From Tritrichomonas musculus (Eukaryota > Parabasalia > Tritrichomonadida > Tritrichomonadidae), in assembly GCA_039105265.1 (NCBI GenBank), contig JAPFFF010000009.1, positions 3,348,001 through 3,412,000 on the forward strand: a stretch of DNA of 64,000 bases. Reading direction: 5' to 3'. The translations under genes were made by a program, and so were the position numbers. This document shows, one piece after another, positions 52,272-63,193 of the stretch. The notes beneath the pieces are model-generated. The model was given only the letters and a program-made list of their open reading frames with translations. It was not told where the DNA came from and made no database searches. Position 1 is the stretch's first letter. Every line of letters begins with the position of its first letter.

Positions 52272-53734
52272 AATTATCTGTTTTTTAACTTTTTGAGTAT
52301 TTTACAAAACTCAAAAAGTGATACCTAGATAATTTAAATTAATTTTGTTTGAGAAATAATCGTTCAAAAATATTTTTTTTATATCATTTGTCACATTAAG
52401 TTAATAACGTTTTCTTATTCAATTTGGGATAAAAGCGGGATAACCGATCCCATTGGGATTATTTGAATGATTTATGAATCCCTTTTGGGATCAGGAAAAC
52501 TTTTTGAATTATTTTGAATCGCTCTGTTTGGGATTTTTTTGTATGAATTCAGAGAATTGAGTGGGATTAACTTAAGTTAAAACAGACAAATTTATCTTAT
52601 AAAACAGTTAACTATTTATGTAAGAAATTTTAATTAATCCAATAAAAAAAACGTGTTATTAAAAATTTTGGTTTTAAATGACTTCTACTGAACTTTTTCC
52701 AGAATCCGATTGGGAAACTACAAGAATGTTTTTTCAAGGTCAAATGAGGTCCGTAACAATTTGCAAAAAAGCAATAATATTTGGTGGTAGAGAATTGAAA
52801 TGTGGATATCCATGTAGAAAAGACAGGCCAAACGAAAGAAAACACCTTTGCACATTTAACAGAATTACCAAGTTTTTTAGTGATGTATATACAACAACTC
52901 AAAGCGACCTTATTTTTTTCAATATGATAGTTCGTACATATATGTCGTATTCAGTAGCAGTTTCAGACGAAATGTATGATTTTGTTTATTTCCTAATTAG
53001 AGCAGGTCAAAATTCGGTGATTGAAAAACTTCCTTCAAATATTAGAACAACTATTCCATCTCCAACAATGATATTTCCAAAAATATCAAGGCAAACCTTA
53101 TCGAGGAACTTTACAAGAGCTGCTGATTCGATCAAAAGAAATATTTTGGATACACTCAAAAAATATGAAAACGTTTGCTTGGCAATTGATGCTGGCAAAA
53201 TCAATGGCAATCCAATACTTGATGTTACTATAGTCCACGTTTTTGCACCTCCAAAGCCATTACTCTATAGAGCATTTAAAGAATTTAATGGAACAACTGA
53301 AGATTATATTTCCAAAATTAAAGATATCATTGATGAGTTAAATTATTTGTCAATTAAAGTAACATCGATTGTTGGCGACAACGTTCCAGCTCAAAAGCAA
53401 GCTTTTAACAGTTCAGCAATATCAAAGCAAAAAAGATATACAAAATCTATTTACTCAATACCATTCTGGTTCTCTTGTATTTGTCACACGATTTCTCTCA
53501 TGCTAGATGATGTATTTGATAGTATTGATTTTTTAAATGAATTAAAAAACTCATCAATTATGATAACAAAAATTTTACGTTCAAAACCTCTCGTTTCAGT
53601 TCTTGGCATTGTATGTAAATCATTTTGCGAGACCCGCTGGACCAACAAATATGATATATATAGATTACTACTCAAACATTCAGAAGAAATTGAGTAAGTA
53701 TTCATGAATCCTCCTCTTCACATTCATTCATATA

Positions 53735-55027
53735 GAGTGTTCCACCTAAGTGTAGCATCTCCTTGTGTATAATAAATTTTATTATTCTAATTAAATATCT
53801 AAATACTTTGGACTATATGATATATAATAATATATATTTTCTAAAAAAAAATTAATAACAATGCAAAGAAAAAAAAACAATTTTTGCACTGGAAAAAAAA
53901 TTGAATGAAAAATGACGTTAATTTTTATTTAAATGGAAATCGATTTGCAATCAATCGTCCTCTAACTCAAAATGAAAGGTAAAACTGCCTCCAAAATCAC
54001 TATAGATATTAATGAGACATTTAAAGAAGATAAAATAAAGTACTCTACAGTGACCAAATACATTCGTAACCAAATATTTGCTCAAAAAGATAAACCAAGG
54101 CAAAAAAATGACGTTAACCCACCCAGATTTTATTTGACAGACATTGTGTTGAAAACACTTAAAGATTTTCCTTTTTTTTCAATACGTCAAATTGCAGAAC
54201 ACACTAATATTCCTGGTACAACTGTATATAGAATTCTTAAGCTTGATCTTAAATACAAAGTGAAACATTTACGATGGATTCCACACATTTTGAATTCTTC
54301 ACAAAAAGTTAGTCGTGTGGAGATATCAAAATGCTTACTGAAAACGTTGAGATCAGCAAAAAAGTTTGGTTATCACTTTTTTTATACGGGCGATGAAAGC
54401 TGGTTCTACCTAGGCACAGACCATACTTTACAATGGCTTCCTCCAGAAGAAATACCATCATATAGAGAGAAAAAGATGATTTCATCTAAAAAATATATGC
54501 TCACAATTTTTTGGAATGTGAACGGTTTTCCTATCGTTAAAGTTCTGCCAGATAATGAGAAATTCACAGCTGAGTATTTCATGAATGAGATATTAGAAGA
54601 ATTATATAAAGAAACAAAACAAATCCCAAGCAGAGGCTACAGAAAATTTGTAGTGCATTATGATAATGCGCGACCACATACAGCCCGAAAAGTGATACGT
54701 TAGTTAGAAGAGCACCACATGAAGAAAGCGCCCCACCACTATATTCCCCTGACATTGCACCGAGCGACTTCTACTTGTTCGGTTATATTAAAGGCAAACT
54801 TCAAGGTGAACATTTCGAATCTGTGGAATCACTTTTAGAAAGAGTAATTGAAATTTTGAGTGAAATTACACCAGAGACATTAAAAGCGGTTTTTCTAGAA
54901 TGGGAAAACCGTCTAGAAAAAATTATCGATAATAATGGTGATTACTTTGATTAAACATTTATTTAATTTAATTATTTTTATTTAGTCTCTTTTCTATTTA
55001 GTGATGCTACACTTAAGTGGAACACCC
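53735..55027. mobile_element. mariner transposon, 1293 bp, inside the hAT gene
   Basis: TIRs GTGTTCCACCTAAGTGTAGC and GTGTTCCACTTAAGTGTAGC start two bases inside both ends. TATA flanks both sides (53731-53734 and 55028-55031), consistent with the mariner TA target. Size and layout match mariner elements, which are known in Trichomonas (Tvmar1). Confidence 0.9.
53972..54954 (+). pseudogene. mariner transposase, interrupted
   Basis: The first 243 codons are open: HTH region with SIRQIAEHTNIPGTTVYRIL (about 68-88), the first catalytic Asp in GDESWFYLG (about 146) and the second in VHYDNARPHTA. A TAG follows at 54701-54703. The remaining core, YSPDIAPSDFYLFGYIKG with the third Asp, reads in another frame to the TAA at 54952-54954. 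The second and third Asp are about 28 codons apart instead of the family's 34, so a small deletion accompanies the frame change. WVNHT-type linker residues are diverged. Dead copy, but young enough that most of the protein is readable. Confidence 0.87.
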
Positions 55028-55899
55028 TATATCTTAAGAAAATACCTAATTTTCCAATCGTGTTTTATAATTATATACCAAGATACATGATTTGATTACC
55101 TTTTTAGAAGGAGATAAAACTCCTGCTTGCTTTGTTTATCCTGCAATTATTGAATGCATAAAAAGATTACATGAAATTGAATCACAAGAAGATCAAAGGC
55201 TTTCATATGCTGTAAAGGCAATTATATCGCAACTAGAAGAAAGATTGGATGCACATTATTTATTATTAATGCAGAAAGTTTTGTTTATTTGACTCCAGAA
55301 GGAAGAGAAGAGGTAAGAGGAACAGTTTTTGCACCATTATTTTCAGAAAAAGTTTTAGCACACAGCTATCCTAAAAAAACTCATTGCGTAAATGATACAA
55401 GAGAAGAGATACAGAATTTATTAGATAAGCAGGATTCTTCAGATGCGAAACTTATGCAGATGTCAGAAGTATTTACAAATCTTGGAGTAGAACCTGAACA
55501 AATTGATTTTGAAGCAGAAGATGCGATGTATGAATTAAGTGATTAAAGCATTCCAGTTACAGATGCAATTAATGGAAACCAAAATGCATCACTAAAATTG
55601 CAGAGGATTATTTCTGTTCAGCGTCAAATGACCAAGAGGAAATTACTGCCTATGGAACCAGAATTGAGCGAAGCTTTGTTTCTGGGATAATTGATCCTAT
55701 AGAACCAAGAACACTTTGAAATTAGTACGATAGAAATCCATACCAATTCTGGACAATACACAGCAATTCGAGAATTTAAGCGAATTTGCTGAATTTGTAC
55801 TTCGTCTTCTTCCAACTGTTGCTTCTGAGGCAACAGTGGAGAGAAAACTTTGGCGACAAAGGGTCATTACACCATCTGATCGTTCTTATCATATCTACC

Positions 55900-56564
55900 T
55901 CATCTATCCAAAATGGACAATCTATAAAAGAGAATCTTCTATCTATATTCGTCCAAAAATGTATCGATACTATCTCCAGTGTTAAGCAGTTTCTAGGTCG
56001 AAACAGTGATAGAGATTCTGATGTATATTTATATGTTCAATGTAGGAAACATATGAAGAAGCGAAATTACTCGATACCAAAAAATAGATATGAGAGATAC
56101 TTAAATGAACTGCGAGATAGAACATGTAATTGTATTAGTAAAACAGTTTGGGATTACACATTATATAAGTTTGGTCGTGTACGATTTGGTAAATCTGTTG
56201 TTGATGATGAATCCGTTAATGATGAAAATATTGTTGATGAATCCACCACTGATGTACCCGTTAATGATGATAAACCTACTATGATATAGATATAGAATTT
56301 ATTAACAAAAAAGATCTATACAATTACTATGGAATAGATATTAAAACAATACCAGATGGATATGAAGTTAAGATGAGATATAACAGAATTAACGACAAGA
56401 GATGTCGATTGTATAAATTAGTGAAGAAGTGAATCGACAATGTGCTTACTTTGTATTTTTCATGTAAAGAAATGACCGTATTAGCAGAACTCTTCACAAT
56501 TAACGATATGGACAAGTTGAAGTATGAACTCCTTCGATTTGTCAAATCGAAAGAAATGGTGTAA
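55900..56564 (+). pseudogene. Unrecognised broken coding region
   Basis: Plus-strand segments read as protein with ordinary composition. One reaches from about 55905 to 56289 and includes KRNYSIPKNRYERYLNELRD and WDYTLYKFGRVRFGKS, then an acidic VDDESVNDENIVDES repeat. Another (56290-56430) includes YYGIDIKTIPDGYEVKMRYN. A last one ends LLRFVKSKEMV at 56564. There is no ATG at the front. It may be cargo or a second gene of a mobile element next to the hAT remnant, or a host gene relic. I cannot name a family; it is broken in several places. Confidence 0.45.
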
Positions 56565-58372
56565 TGAAATTCGAGACCAAAACTAGATGTATATCCAAAC
56601 AAACAACTCCACAAAGTGAATCTCCAGAAAAGAGTGATACATATATAGTTGAATCCAGATGTGCTGTTTCAAGAGTTTTAATATAATCTATATTAACTAT
56701 TTTTTGGTTTATACCTTCATAGATTGATCTTAACATGTTCAATATCATTCAAAAGCAAGGAAGGCCTCCTTGTTAAAATCCTGGAATTCAAATATTCTTT
56801 TATATTTTTAATTTTATAGGATAATCATGGAGATTAAAGCAAAACATTCAAACACATTCCAATTCAATTGATTTTTCCATATTCTTACCAAGAGATTTGC
56901 TCTCAGAAATTTTAATATTGTTAATTAAGTGAATTCACTCAATATTATTTTATTTTAAGCTAGAATTAGTTTTTATTTTAAGAATTTCTTGATGAGTATA
57001 CCATCACAGAAGTTTTATACGCCATTATTTAATTATTATAACGCATTTAATTCCGTATGATCAAACATTTCGATGATACAGTTATTCCAAAAAAGATAAG
57101 TCACCTTATTTAAAAAGTTCAACTTTTTAATAGAATTTCTATAAAAACACGTTGGAAAGTGACGTATCGTTTTTAAAATAGCTTTATTATTAATATTTGA
57201 AATTAATTACATTAAAATCAAAAAATGATCTAATTAACATAAACGATACTGTATTATATTTAATTTTATGCATCTAGATTGTGCATTTGACTTCTACCTA
57301 ATAAATACATCATATATAATTTAGATGGTAATTTTCGTTTTCTTTGCTAGCAAGTAACCAAAAGAGTGATTAATTGTTCTAATTCTTTTGCGATTGCGTG
57401 CTCATTAAGAAATGCTTAAGATAAAGATTAATTCTAGCTTAAAATAAAATAATTCGTTTAGAATTTTTTTATATAGAAAAAAGCATGAGTAGCTACTCAT
57501 AGTATTGTTTGCAAAAGTGGAAAAAAGTTCCAAGCTATTATTTTCTGAAGAACGATAAAGGCCAATTTTGACCATAACTGCTGCGGGCAAATCCGATTTC
57601 CCAAAAAAATAAAAAATATAATTGAAATTTTCATCAATAAAAAACAAGTGGATTCTTATATATTATAATGATATCAAAGAAGTATATCTTTTATTCGATA
57701 TTTTTTTTTTTAAAATTTTATCATAATAATTAAATTTATTTGAGATTTGAAATTAAGAATATTCAACAAATACTAAGATCTTTGCGTAAAAATATAACTT
57801 TATCTAAATAATTTTTTTTCAGATTTCTTATAGAATTTATAAAATATAATATTTGAAATATTCAGAGGTGTCTGAAAGTATATTTGAAATATTTCAGATT
57901 TCTCATAGAATTATAGTTTATAAACTTTAAAGCTAACAATAAAAACTTTGGCCGTATAAAATAATTATTAATTTAGAATGAAAATATTATGTATTATATA
58001 AATGTGAATTATAATATTATTAATACAATCAAACAGAAATGTAAGCTATAATTTGAAAATTAAAATTTCTGGGGAAATTACGGTTTTCCTCTCAAAAGAA
58101 AAACTATAATTTTACATTTATATCTATTAGTATACTACATATATTTAAATAAACATATTAAATAAATTTAAAAAATAATATTAATATATAATAAATATGT
58201 AATAAATATAAATAACATTTCTATCAGGAAAAAAGAAAGCGACCATTAGAGTTATGCCCCTTCTTGATTTTTTTTAATTATTTTTCTATATTTTTTTGGG
58301 GACAGAGGTTCGATTCCCATTTTTTAAATCCAAAATTTTTGAGAATTTTTTTTTGATAATCAGTATATAAAA
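56565..58372. other. Gene-free AT-rich region
   Basis: No ATG-started protein-like frame. A minus-strand frame at 57405-57647 starts only at TTG and has no known family. A weak 13-base inverted pair (GATAAGTCACCTT near 57096 and its inverse near 57160) was seen. The T-arm-like motif near 58304 is listed separately. Confidence 0.45.
58304..58320 (+). other. Second tRNA T-arm-like sequence
   Basis: AGAGGTTCGATTCCCAT contains the box B core GGTTCGATTCC but the stem pairs poorly and no other tRNA parts are visible. Like the one at 51423-51453 it is directly preceded by ATTTTTTTGGGG, which suggests a shared repeat. Confidence 0.35.
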
Positions 58373-58897
58373 GTGAATTCATTACGAGAAGAATTAATTA
58401 AGCAACATAATAAAGACGAAAAATATTGTTCTGAACTCACTAAAATTGTTCTAGATACAATACAAAGTACGAAAGTTATCGAAAATATAAAAAATTCTCT
58501 TCAACAGCAATTTGATAAATATTTTGCCGAAGCAAAAAAACTTTTTTTTCGTACACATCAAATTAAAATCATAAATACTTTTCAAAACAAAAAATCGATT
58601 GAGTTTGATATCAATAAAATTCTAGATGAAGATTTTTTTTATATAAACATACCGTTAAATTACTGCGAAAGAAAAGCACAAAAACTAGCAGACATATGTC
58701 GACGTATAGCTCTTGCTTCTTCATTATCTAATAATGATGAACAAGTAAAATTTAAAATGATAGTTATTTCATTCTTTTCAACAATTAATATCGATATAGA
58801 TCTTGAAAAAGAAGATGAATGTGATTTTATTGATGATATTATGAATGAAGGACAATATTGCCAATCAAACTCTGTTATATTTTCAAATAATCAATAA
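58373..58897 (+). pseudogene. Unrecognised ORF lacking an ATG start
   Basis: About 174 codons are open from a GTG, with an upstream in-frame TGA and no ATG until deep in the frame (residue 140, MIVISFF). The peptide is helical and charged (HNKDEKYCSELTKIVLDTIQ, AQKLADICRRIALASSLSNN) and ends with an acidic EKEDECDFIDDIM stretch, clearly protein-like. Possible explanations are a truncated gene, an upstream exon not visible here, or a recent loss of the start. It shares its general build (helical, acidic end) with the protein at 63194 but I see no alignable core. Function unknown. Confidence 0.4.
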
Positions 58898-59345
58898 TTT
58901 TATTTATATCATTAGAAAGTCAAAAGAAAATGCTAACTTTTTGTATTAATTTTCTTTTATTATTCCAAATTAATTTACTTGAAATATAAAAATAATAATG
59001 GAACAGATGAATCAACTGGAATTTATGCTCTTTAACGCAAGTCAAATATTTAAAAAGAGATATATAAAATTATTAATCAGATTTTTATTTAGAATTTGAC
59101 ATGATTTGTTCAATATTGAACTATGATCAAAAAAGAACCTAAATATTTAAATAATTCCAATGAATAAAAAATCAAAAAGATGATTATACTAATAATGTTG
59201 CATATAATCTCATTAAAAAAACTTTCTTTATGAGATAAAATTGTTTTAAATAAATTACGTTAATATCGCTTTTCTATTAACTACCAATTTTATAAGTATT
59301 GAAAAATTTTGTAAACTATTGAATAAAAAAATACAAAGTGAGTTC
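58898..59345. other. Gene-free spacer
   Basis: AT-rich, no frame; it ends at the target duplication GTGAGTTC of the C-family element. Confidence 0.5.
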
Positions 59346-60440
59346 CTGGGTTTCCCTGTCCAGTGAGGTGAATAGCCATGCTTGACTTTTTGAGGCATTT
59401 CTCGTTATTTTGGATGGACAGTAGACCGTTATAGTCTATTCAAAAAATTTGTAAAACTTTAAATCATAAGTAAAGTTTTTCCAACCGCTTTTTGCGCAGA
59501 AAAATATAAATATAAACTATTCAAAATATAAAAAGATTTTTATTTCCATTAAAAAAAAAATGTATAATATCAGCTTTTCTGTAATAAAATAAACTGTATA
59601 TTTAGTGCATGTTCAAATAATTTCAAAAATAAACTGATGTTAATGAAATATGCTGATCGATAATGAACATTATAATTATATTAAATACATTTATTTAATT
59701 TATGTATATATTTCTGTAATTAAATATTTTTATATGAATCATATATAAAAATTAAGGAGATTTTAATACATTTTTTGCATTAAAGATTCAGTATCTTTTT
59801 CAAAAATTTAATAAAAAGTAAATTAGGCACTATTTGTTCATTTTCTTTCAACACTAGAAGCAAATCATCAGATTACTAAAGTAAAAATATGGAGAAATTT
59901 TTCTAAAATAATATTAACTAATTTTCTTCCAAAAAGAAATTGAAGAATAAAGAATCCTAAATTCATATGATATACGACCATAAGAATATTTTTTTGGAAA
60001 TAAGAAACTTTGAAATCTTTTAGTGCACGAGAAACGACTACCTTGCATGTTTGCCTCAAAAAATTGAAAGGAAATTGAATGAAGCATTCAAATTTGAAAA
60101 CTAACCGATAATTCTGAAAAACTCTAATCATAAGGATATATCCATATTATTAATAAAAGTTTTGACAACTTTTTGAAAAGAATAATTTTCGATTTGTTAA
60201 GAATGAATACCGAAAAGAAGTAAAACAACTTTATATGACGTTCTAATATGCTCATAAAAAGATTTGTTGAGATGGATCATACTATCCTATAAGATTTTAA
60301 TTGGACATTTTTTCACAAAAATTTCAAAGTTTTATAAATTTGTTGAATTGATAATAACGGTCTACAGTCCATCCAAAATAACGAGATGTGCTTCAAAAAG
60401 TCAAACTTGGCTATTCACCTGACTGGAAAGGGAAACCATG
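59346..60440. mobile_element. Element 'C', diverged copy, 1095 bp
   Basis: Left end CTGGGTTTCCCTGTCCAGTG and right-end inverse CATGGTTTCCCTTTCCAGTC belong to the family at 37851-38888. The flanks are GTGAGTTC (59338-59345) and ATGAGTTC (60441-60448), an 8-bp duplication with one change. Its TIRs have diverged from each other and from the other copy, so it is older. The right end lies 136 bases upstream of the kinase ATG. Confidence 0.82.
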
Positions 60441-60569
60441 ATGAGTTCGGAATAAAAATGATTTTTCTTACCTACTTATTTAAATAAATCAAATATTCAA
60501 TCATATTTTAGTCAAATATCAACATAATTCATAATATTCTGATAATAACGGTCGGTTTAAACTGACCTA

Positions 60570-60574
60570 TCACA
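60570..60574 (+). promoter_or_regulatory. Initiator-like TCACA of the kinase gene
   Basis: TCACA matches TCA(+1)YW with the A only 5 bases before the ATG at 60577, an extremely short leader of the kind known in trichomonads. Consensus match only. Confidence 0.5.
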
Positions 60575-60576
60575 AA

Positions 60577-62643
60577 ATGCATATGGATGAAGATTTGTTA
60601 CAATTTCAGATTGACCTAAAAGAATACAAACTCGATAAAGTTATTGGTCATGGAAGCTATGCAGACGTATACTTAGCGTATAATCGAGAAAGAAAACCTT
60701 TTGCAGCCAAAGTTGCTTTAAATCCATTAAAAGAAGAGATTGATCAAATAAGCTTTCAGAGAGAAATTCGAATCCTTTCTCAGCTTAAACATGCCGCTTT
60801 TGTTGGTTTTGTTGGATATTCTTTGAAAGACTTTAATAAAAAAAAACGTCCAGTTATAATTACAGAATATATTCCTAATGGGTCATTAGCTTCAGTTGTA
60901 GACTGCTTTAACTCAGATGAAGATGAAATGGGACTGCGTGATAGATGGAATGATACTTTGGCGTTAATTACAGTATATGGAGTTGCTTCAGGAATGGCAT
61001 ACTTGCACGAAAGCCATATTATTCATAGAGATATGAAACCTGAAAATATTTTGCTTGACGGAAATTTATACCCAAGAATTACCGATTTTGGCTTAAGTAA
61101 AATTTTCGAAGATGATTCGAATTATCAATCAATGCAAGCAGGCACATGCCAATATATGGCACCTGAAATTATTCAGAATACTAATTACGATATTTCTGTT
61201 GACGTTTACGCATATGGAGTTATTATTTATGAGTTACTTACAAAAAGTTTTGCTTATTCGGGAATGCAATTAGTTCAAATCATAAACAGAGTTCCTTATG
61301 GCTATAGGCCACCGATTCCATCAGAAATGCCACCTGCATATAAAAATTTGATTGAAAGTTGCTGGGCTAAAAATGCTCGGCAAAGGCCAACATTTCGTGA
61401 AATTGTTAATAAAATTGAATCAGATGATTCTTTCATTACAGAAGATGTGAATAGAGACAAGTTCCTTGATTATGTAAATTTTGTTAAAAATTTTGTGAAA
61501 GATGATATGACAGAACAAAACAATGGTAAAAAAAAGAAAGGGAGATTATCTCTTCGAAAAACGTCAAGCCTTCTTTCCTCCGAAGTCAAGAAGCAGTTAT
61601 CAAATGAGAATAAAGCACTTGTGAAAAGTGCCGACAAAGATGATAATGAAGCATGCTTTAAAGTTGGAAAGAGTTTAATTGAAGGAAACAATGGCTTTCC
61701 CACAAAGATTAATGATGGAATTTCATATCTTACAAAATCAGCAAAAAGCAATCATGTTGATTCTCTTATGTTTCTTGCTGATCTCTATTCATCTCCTGAT
61801 GGTCCCGTTCCGCAAGATATGAAACAAGCTAAAAGTTTATATTTTGAAGCCGCCCAAAATGGAAGTTCCAGGGGCATGGTCAAACTCGGTATTATTTTAC
61901 AACAACAAAAACCACCTGATTATGCCGGTGCAGCGAGACTTTTTAAAAAAGCATCTGATCTTAATGATGGTGAAGCAATGTTGAATTATGGATTTCTCTT
62001 TAAAAATGGCCAAGGAGTTGAAAAGGATATTTCTGTGGCTGTTCAATACTACAAGAAATCAGCTGATCAGGGCTTTCCTCGAGGTTTGAATGCATATGGA
62101 GTTGCTTTAGAGAGCGGCTGGGTTAACAATGAACCGAATGAAGTTGAAGCCGTTAGGTATTATACTAGATCCGCAGAAGCAGGCTGCCCTGCAGGAATGA
62201 GGAATTTAGGTTTTATGTATCGAGACGGAAAGGGAGTTGAACAAAACGATGAAACTGCTGCAAGTTACTTTAAAAAAGCTGCTAAGCTTAACGACGACGA
62301 TGCAATGATGAACTATGGCTACATGCTTCAAACAGGTCGAGGTGTTCCTGAAAACAAAGCTAAAGCAGCAAACTATTATAAAAATGCGGCCAAACTGGGG
62401 AATGATGATGCTATGTATCATTATGGTTTAATGCTCATAAATGGTGATGGCATTCCGAAAGACATAAATAAAGCTATGAAATACCTAAAAAAAGCTATGG
62501 ATTTAGGCAATCCAGATGCTGAAAAATATTATAAATTTGCTGAAAGACAGTTAAATTCAGAAACCAATTCTTCATCTAAAGACAAAGATCAAAACAATGG
62601 TGAAGATAGTTCTAAAAAACATCATCACCATCACAAGAAATAA
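60577..62643 (+). CDS. TKL-type protein kinase with Sel1 repeats
   Basis: A 688-residue protein. The kinase domain (about 15-290) has GHGSYADVYLA (24-34), Lys45 in FAAKV, HRDMKPEN with Asp152, DFG at 170-172 and APE near 195; all catalytic residues are present, so it should be an active Ser/Thr kinase of the tyrosine-kinase-like group. A basic linker (about 310-350) leads to about eight Sel1-like repeats (about 355-655), for example AMLNYGFLFKNGQGVEKDIS and GMRNLGFMYRDGKGVEQNDE, which form an alpha-solenoid for protein binding. The tail is charged and ends in a His/Lys run. Kinase-Sel1 fusions are expanded in trichomonads; substrate and pathway are unknown. The short leader and element C just upstream bear on its promoter. 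Confidence 0.93.
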   Translation: MHMDEDLLQFQIDLKEYKLDKVIGHGSYADVYLAYNRERKPFAAKVALNPLKEEIDQISFQREIRILSQLKHAAFVGFVGYSLKDFNKKKRPVIITEYIPNGSLASVVDCFNSDEDEMGLRDRWNDTLALITVYGVASGMAYLHESHIIHRDMKPENILLDGNLYPRITDFGLSKIFEDDSNYQSMQAGTCQYMAPEIIQNTNYDISVDVYAYGVIIYELLTKSFAYSGMQLVQIINRVPYGYRPPIPSEMPPAYKNLIESCWAKNARQRPTFREIVNKIESDDSFITEDVNRDKFLDYVNFVKNFVKDDMTEQNNGKKKKGRLSLRKTSSLLSSEVKKQLSNENKALVKSADKDDNEACFKVGKSLIEGNNGFPTKINDGISYLTKSAKSNHVDSLMFLADLYSSPDGPVPQDMKQAKSLYFEAAQNGSSRGMVKLGIILQQQKPPDYAGAARLFKKASDLNDGEAMLNYGFLFKNGQGVEKDISVAVQYYKKSADQGFPRGLNAYGVALESGWVNNEPNEVEAVRYYTRSAEAGCPAGMRNLGFMYRDGKGVEQNDETAASYFKKAAKLNDDDAMMNYGYMLQTGRGVPENKAKAANYYKNAAKLGNDDAMYHYGLMLINGDGIPKDINKAMKYLKKAMDLGNPDAEKYYKFAERQLNSETNSSSKDKDQNNGEDSSKKHHHHHKK

Positions 62644-63193
62644 TTTCAATTGATAATCGTTTTCAAAAGAATATGAATCAATTTTTCTTGAAGATAAATG
62701 TAAAAGATTCATTTAGAGGCGATTTATATTTATGATACCAATACAAAGATGCTTATATTGTATTTTTTCAATCAATATCTCTCCTTTTAATATATACTAA
62801 AACAATATACTATATTATATTATTTGCTTAAAAAATGCGATTTCAAAAAGTCTCTGTCCTCTTAATCAGGTTGTTCTTCATATTTTACAAATCAAGGCCA
62901 AGAATGCGATTTTACACCAATATCTAAACGGTGCAATATATTAAACTATGCAATATAGATTTAATGATCAGAATCTGTTGTTTAATTTAGAAAATATAAA
63001 TTAACTTCTAATTATGGTTATTTAAATAAATATTCATGATAGTTATGAAATTTCTTTTCTGAATTTTTAATTATATAAATCATATGACGTTGTTCATAAA
63101 TATATGGCATCGAATAATTAGTGGTTATAGCTTCTCTTTTATTTTTTTAAAAAATGCTTTTGGCAAAATTGAAAAAGTTGTTATTAAAATCTA
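62644..63193. other. Intergenic spacer
   Basis: AT-rich spacer between two plus-strand genes. GGTGCAATATATTAAACTATGCAATATA near 62930 contains a short direct repeat of GCAATATA. No frame or element ends seen. Confidence 0.5.

Larger units (their letters stand above)
51619..52328. mobile_element. Middle element 'F' inside G
   Basis: CTAGGTACAACTTTTTGA at the left end pairs with an imperfect inverse (CTAGGTATCACTTTTTGA) at the right; ACTCAAAAAGTT follows in both. No matching flanking duplication was found, so boundaries are uncertain. It contains the hairpin 51681-51728 and the B-family element. Confidence 0.45.
51484..52597. mobile_element. Outer element 'G' with GGGAT-rich ends
   Basis: Ends AGATAAACCTGTC and an imperfect inverse (AGATAAATTTGTC) are flanked by TA. 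Both subterminal regions (51500-51560 and 52425-52570) carry four or more GGGAT/ATCCC words in both orientations, for example GGGATAACCGTTATCC near 51527. Clustered subterminal words are common transposase-binding sites. The interior contains two further layers. Confidence 0.5.
52678..55985 (+). pseudogene. Second hAT-like transposase gene, split by a mariner element
   Basis: The intact first part (52678-53697, 339 residues) has LAIDAGKINGNPILDVTIVH (first acidic site), SIVGDNVPAQKQAF (second), CICHTISLMLDDVF and CETRWTNKYD, the hAT/DUF659-like order. After the mariner insertion the protein resumes near 55085 (FLEGDKTPACFVYPAIIECI) and ends with the C-terminal dimerisation block LLPTVASEATVERKLW near 55805-55850. 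Stops and frame changes between 53697 and 55800 show the gene was decaying apart from the insertion. It is clearly different from the hAT at 24383. No TIRs for it were found. Confidence 0.75.

Noticed and set aside
57405-57647. 80-codon minus-strand frame
   Set aside because: No ATG start and no recognised family. The stretch GLYRSSENNSLELF looked protein-like but stands alone.
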